This document shows, piece by piece, positions 62,842-64,000 of a DNA stretch of 64,000 nucleotides. Both the position numbers and the translations under genes were made by a program. The notes beneath the pieces were generated by a model. It saw only the letters and a list, made by a program, of their open reading frames with translations. It made no database searches and had not been told where the DNA came from. Positions within the stretch are counted from its first letter, which is position 1. Every line of letters begins with the position of its first letter. This DNA is from Amycolatopsis jiangsuensis (GTDB lineage Bacteria; Actinomycetota; Actinomycetes; Mycobacteriales; Pseudonocardiaceae): NCBI RefSeq assembly GCF_014204865.1, contig NZ_JACHMG010000001.1, forward strand, positions 5,172,501 through 5,236,500, written 5' to 3'.

Positions 62842-63444
62842 TCACTGCGCTGTCTTGAGATGGTTGATCATGGCCTCGCCGACCTTGCCCGCAGCACCGC
62901 ACGGGTCGTCGTGGTTCTTTCCGGTCGAAATCGAGGTGCTGATCGAAACTCCGAGCTGGTCAGTGACGCCGACCACCGCGTTGCACACACCTTCTGAGCG
63001 ATCGTCGCCGAGCGTGGATCCGTACACCGCGGGGTAGCTTCCGATCGTGGTCGGCTCGAAATAGGCGTAGCCGGCCTTGTTGGAGTAGATGTCGCCGAGC
63101 CCGTTCTTGTTCGGGGTGACTGGCGTGATCCCGATCACGTTCCCGGCGAACTGGGTGGACTGCCAGTCGCAGCCGGGCGGTGATTGACCGCTCGGGCTCC
63201 CCGGTGACTTCAAGCCGAGATCCGCTGCTTCGTCGGCTCCGAGAGCGGTGCACGGATCGGCGATCAGCTTCTGGGTCGGCAGCGGCGACGGTACTTTCGG
63301 GGCGCCGGAACTGGTGTTCGGTGCGCTGCTGGAGTTCGTGGCAGCAGGTGTATCGCCCGTTCCTTCGGTCTTGCCGGTGCACGCGGTGAGCAGACCAAGA
63401 ACGGCGAGTGTTCCGACGGCGAGTCGCGCGATGTGGTGAGACAT
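62842..63444 (-). CDS. DUF3558 family lipoprotein
   Basis: A 200-residue lipoprotein. The signal peptide ends in the lipobox LGLLTACTG, with the lipidated Cys near residue 22. The DUF3558 core follows (DPCTALGADEAADLGL, PPGCDWQSTQFAG), with several Cys able to form disulfides. Genes of this family regularly accompany PPE/EspG cassettes in Pseudonocardiales. It starts 7 bp after the upstream small gene. Confidence 0.85.
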   Translation of the reverse strand: MSHHIARLAVGTLAVLGLLTACTGKTEGTGDTPAATNSSSAPNTSSGAPKVPSPLPTQKLIADPCTALGADEAADLGLKSPGSPSGQSPPGCDWQSTQFAGNVIGITPVTPNKNGLGDIYSNKAGYAYFEPTTIGSYPAVYGSTLGDDRSEGVCNAVVGVTDQLGVSISTSISTGKNHDDPCGAAGKVGEAMINHLKTAQ

Positions 63445-63451
63445 GTGGTGT

Positions 63452-63859
63452 TCAGAACCCGCCCTTGTCTTGCTGAGCCAGCCGGTCGCGGTTTTCCTGC
63501 TCGTTGACGGTGATCTTGTTCTTGGCCGCGGTGAGTGCAGTGATGAAGTTCTGGGTGTACTTGACCATCTTGTTGTGCTCGTCCAGCAGGCTCTTCCCCG
63601 ACGGATTGGCACCCTGGTTGATGAAGGTGTGGCTGGCGACTTCATCGGCGGGCGGTTTCACGTCGGCGATGTTCTGCGCGTGCACACGGTCCTTGGTGAG
63701 GTCGGTGAGCAGGTCCTCCCACTGCTTGATGACCGCGTCGACCTCGTCCTCGCTGAACTTGTAGCCGCCGGAGCTCCCGTAGCCACCGACCATGATCGGC
63801 GGGACTTCGGGTACGACGGTGTCCTTCAGCGGGTCAGGTGCAGGTTGTGGTTCGGCCAT
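63452..63859 (-). CDS. Small helical PE-like/ESX-associated protein
   Basis: A 135-residue, mostly helical protein with a Pro/Gly-rich start (PPIMVGGYGSSGGYKFS) and amphipathic helices containing DAVIKQWEDLLTDLTKDR and NFITALTAAKNKITVNEQEN. No clear WXG motif. By position, before the DUF3558 and PPE-like genes, it is probably the PE-like partner of the PPE-like protein. The ATG at 63859 was chosen because a G-rich ribosome-binding region lies upstream. The last 140 bp of the window beyond it show nothing recognisable. Confidence 0.6.
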   Translation of the reverse strand: MAEPQPAPDPLKDTVVPEVPPIMVGGYGSSGGYKFSEDEVDAVIKQWEDLLTDLTKDRVHAQNIADVKPPADEVASHTFINQGANPSGKSLLDEHNKMVKYTQNFITALTAAKNKITVNEQENRDRLAQQDKGGF

Positions 63860-64000
63860 CTCAGTGGACCCCCTAGTAGCCACGGCTCGCGCCTCAACGT
63901 CGAGATCAGCAGCTTGGATGGTAACGCACGGCGGTTGGTTCCCGCTCGGAATCGGGCACTTTGCGGACTGCTGGACGGCACCCTTGCGCGCGACTCTCGT

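Overview
The window is high-GC actinobacterial DNA covering one side of a chromosomal replication origin. It opens with the 5' part of dnaA on the minus strand. rpmH-rnpA-yidD-yidC-khpB-rsmG-parA-parB run the other way, with several parS sites among them. From dnaA to the CCA-adding enzyme the order matches the Mycobacterium tuberculosis origin flank (dnaA, rpmH ... parB, a GNAT protein, cwlM, trx, trxB, anti-sigma, sigM, murJ, DUF6049, mutT4, pcnA). Gene content (an MDR/MFS/LysR mix, a DasR-type operator on ptsI, a MacRS-like two-component pair, an ESX accessory cassette, a chaplin-like secreted protein) points to a mycelial Pseudonocardiales member, possibly Amycolatopsis. That assignment is inference.

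Layout. 1-6745: dnaA start, ribosome/RNase P/membrane insertion genes, a strong terminator, then the ParABS segregation locus. 6884-10040: a Ddl-type ATP-grasp ligase and a PLP aminotransferase on the minus strand, then a GNAT protein. 10041-13340: an accessory gap with short tandem repeats, a cluster of DnaA boxes and a complete IS256-family element. 13341-24800: a minus-strand cell-envelope block (mutT4, DUF6049, murJ, a separate pseudokinase, sigM and its anti-sigma factor, trxB, trxA, cwlM). 24902-27271: pcnA and a methyltransferase.

27257-33249 is the most unusual part. It is a four-gene minus-strand operon: a YbaB/EbfC-like protein, a TNT-type protein whose active-site Gln is replaced, a protein joining Imm35-like, SseB-like and ADP-ribosylglycohydrolase-like domains with the metal-binding Asp motifs lost, and a larger TNT-type protein that keeps the Gln. 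It looks like a polymorphic-toxin or NAD/ADP-ribose module in which enzyme folds have been reused.

33804-50561 holds YqgE/AlgH, an SdpI-like membrane protein, a secreted phytase-like esterase, leuS with a leucine-rich leader peptide and attenuator hairpin, an SDR, a divergent HxlR/MFS pair, TetR, a membrane protein, ribokinase, PTS enzyme I with a DasR-like palindrome across its start, a DUF1707 protein, and a translationally coupled AI-2E transporter/MacS/MacR operon. 50897-55215 encodes two secreted proteins; the second is a 1023-residue protein built from about 14 chaplin-like repeats. 55279-59850 holds a DODA-type dioxygenase, a LysR regulator diverging from an MDR oxidoreductase, and dnaB. 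The dnaB upstream region carries an 18-bp repeat array and a second DnaA-box cluster. The window ends with an ESX/type VII accessory cassette (small PE-like protein, DUF3558 lipoprotein, PPE-like WXG protein, EspG).
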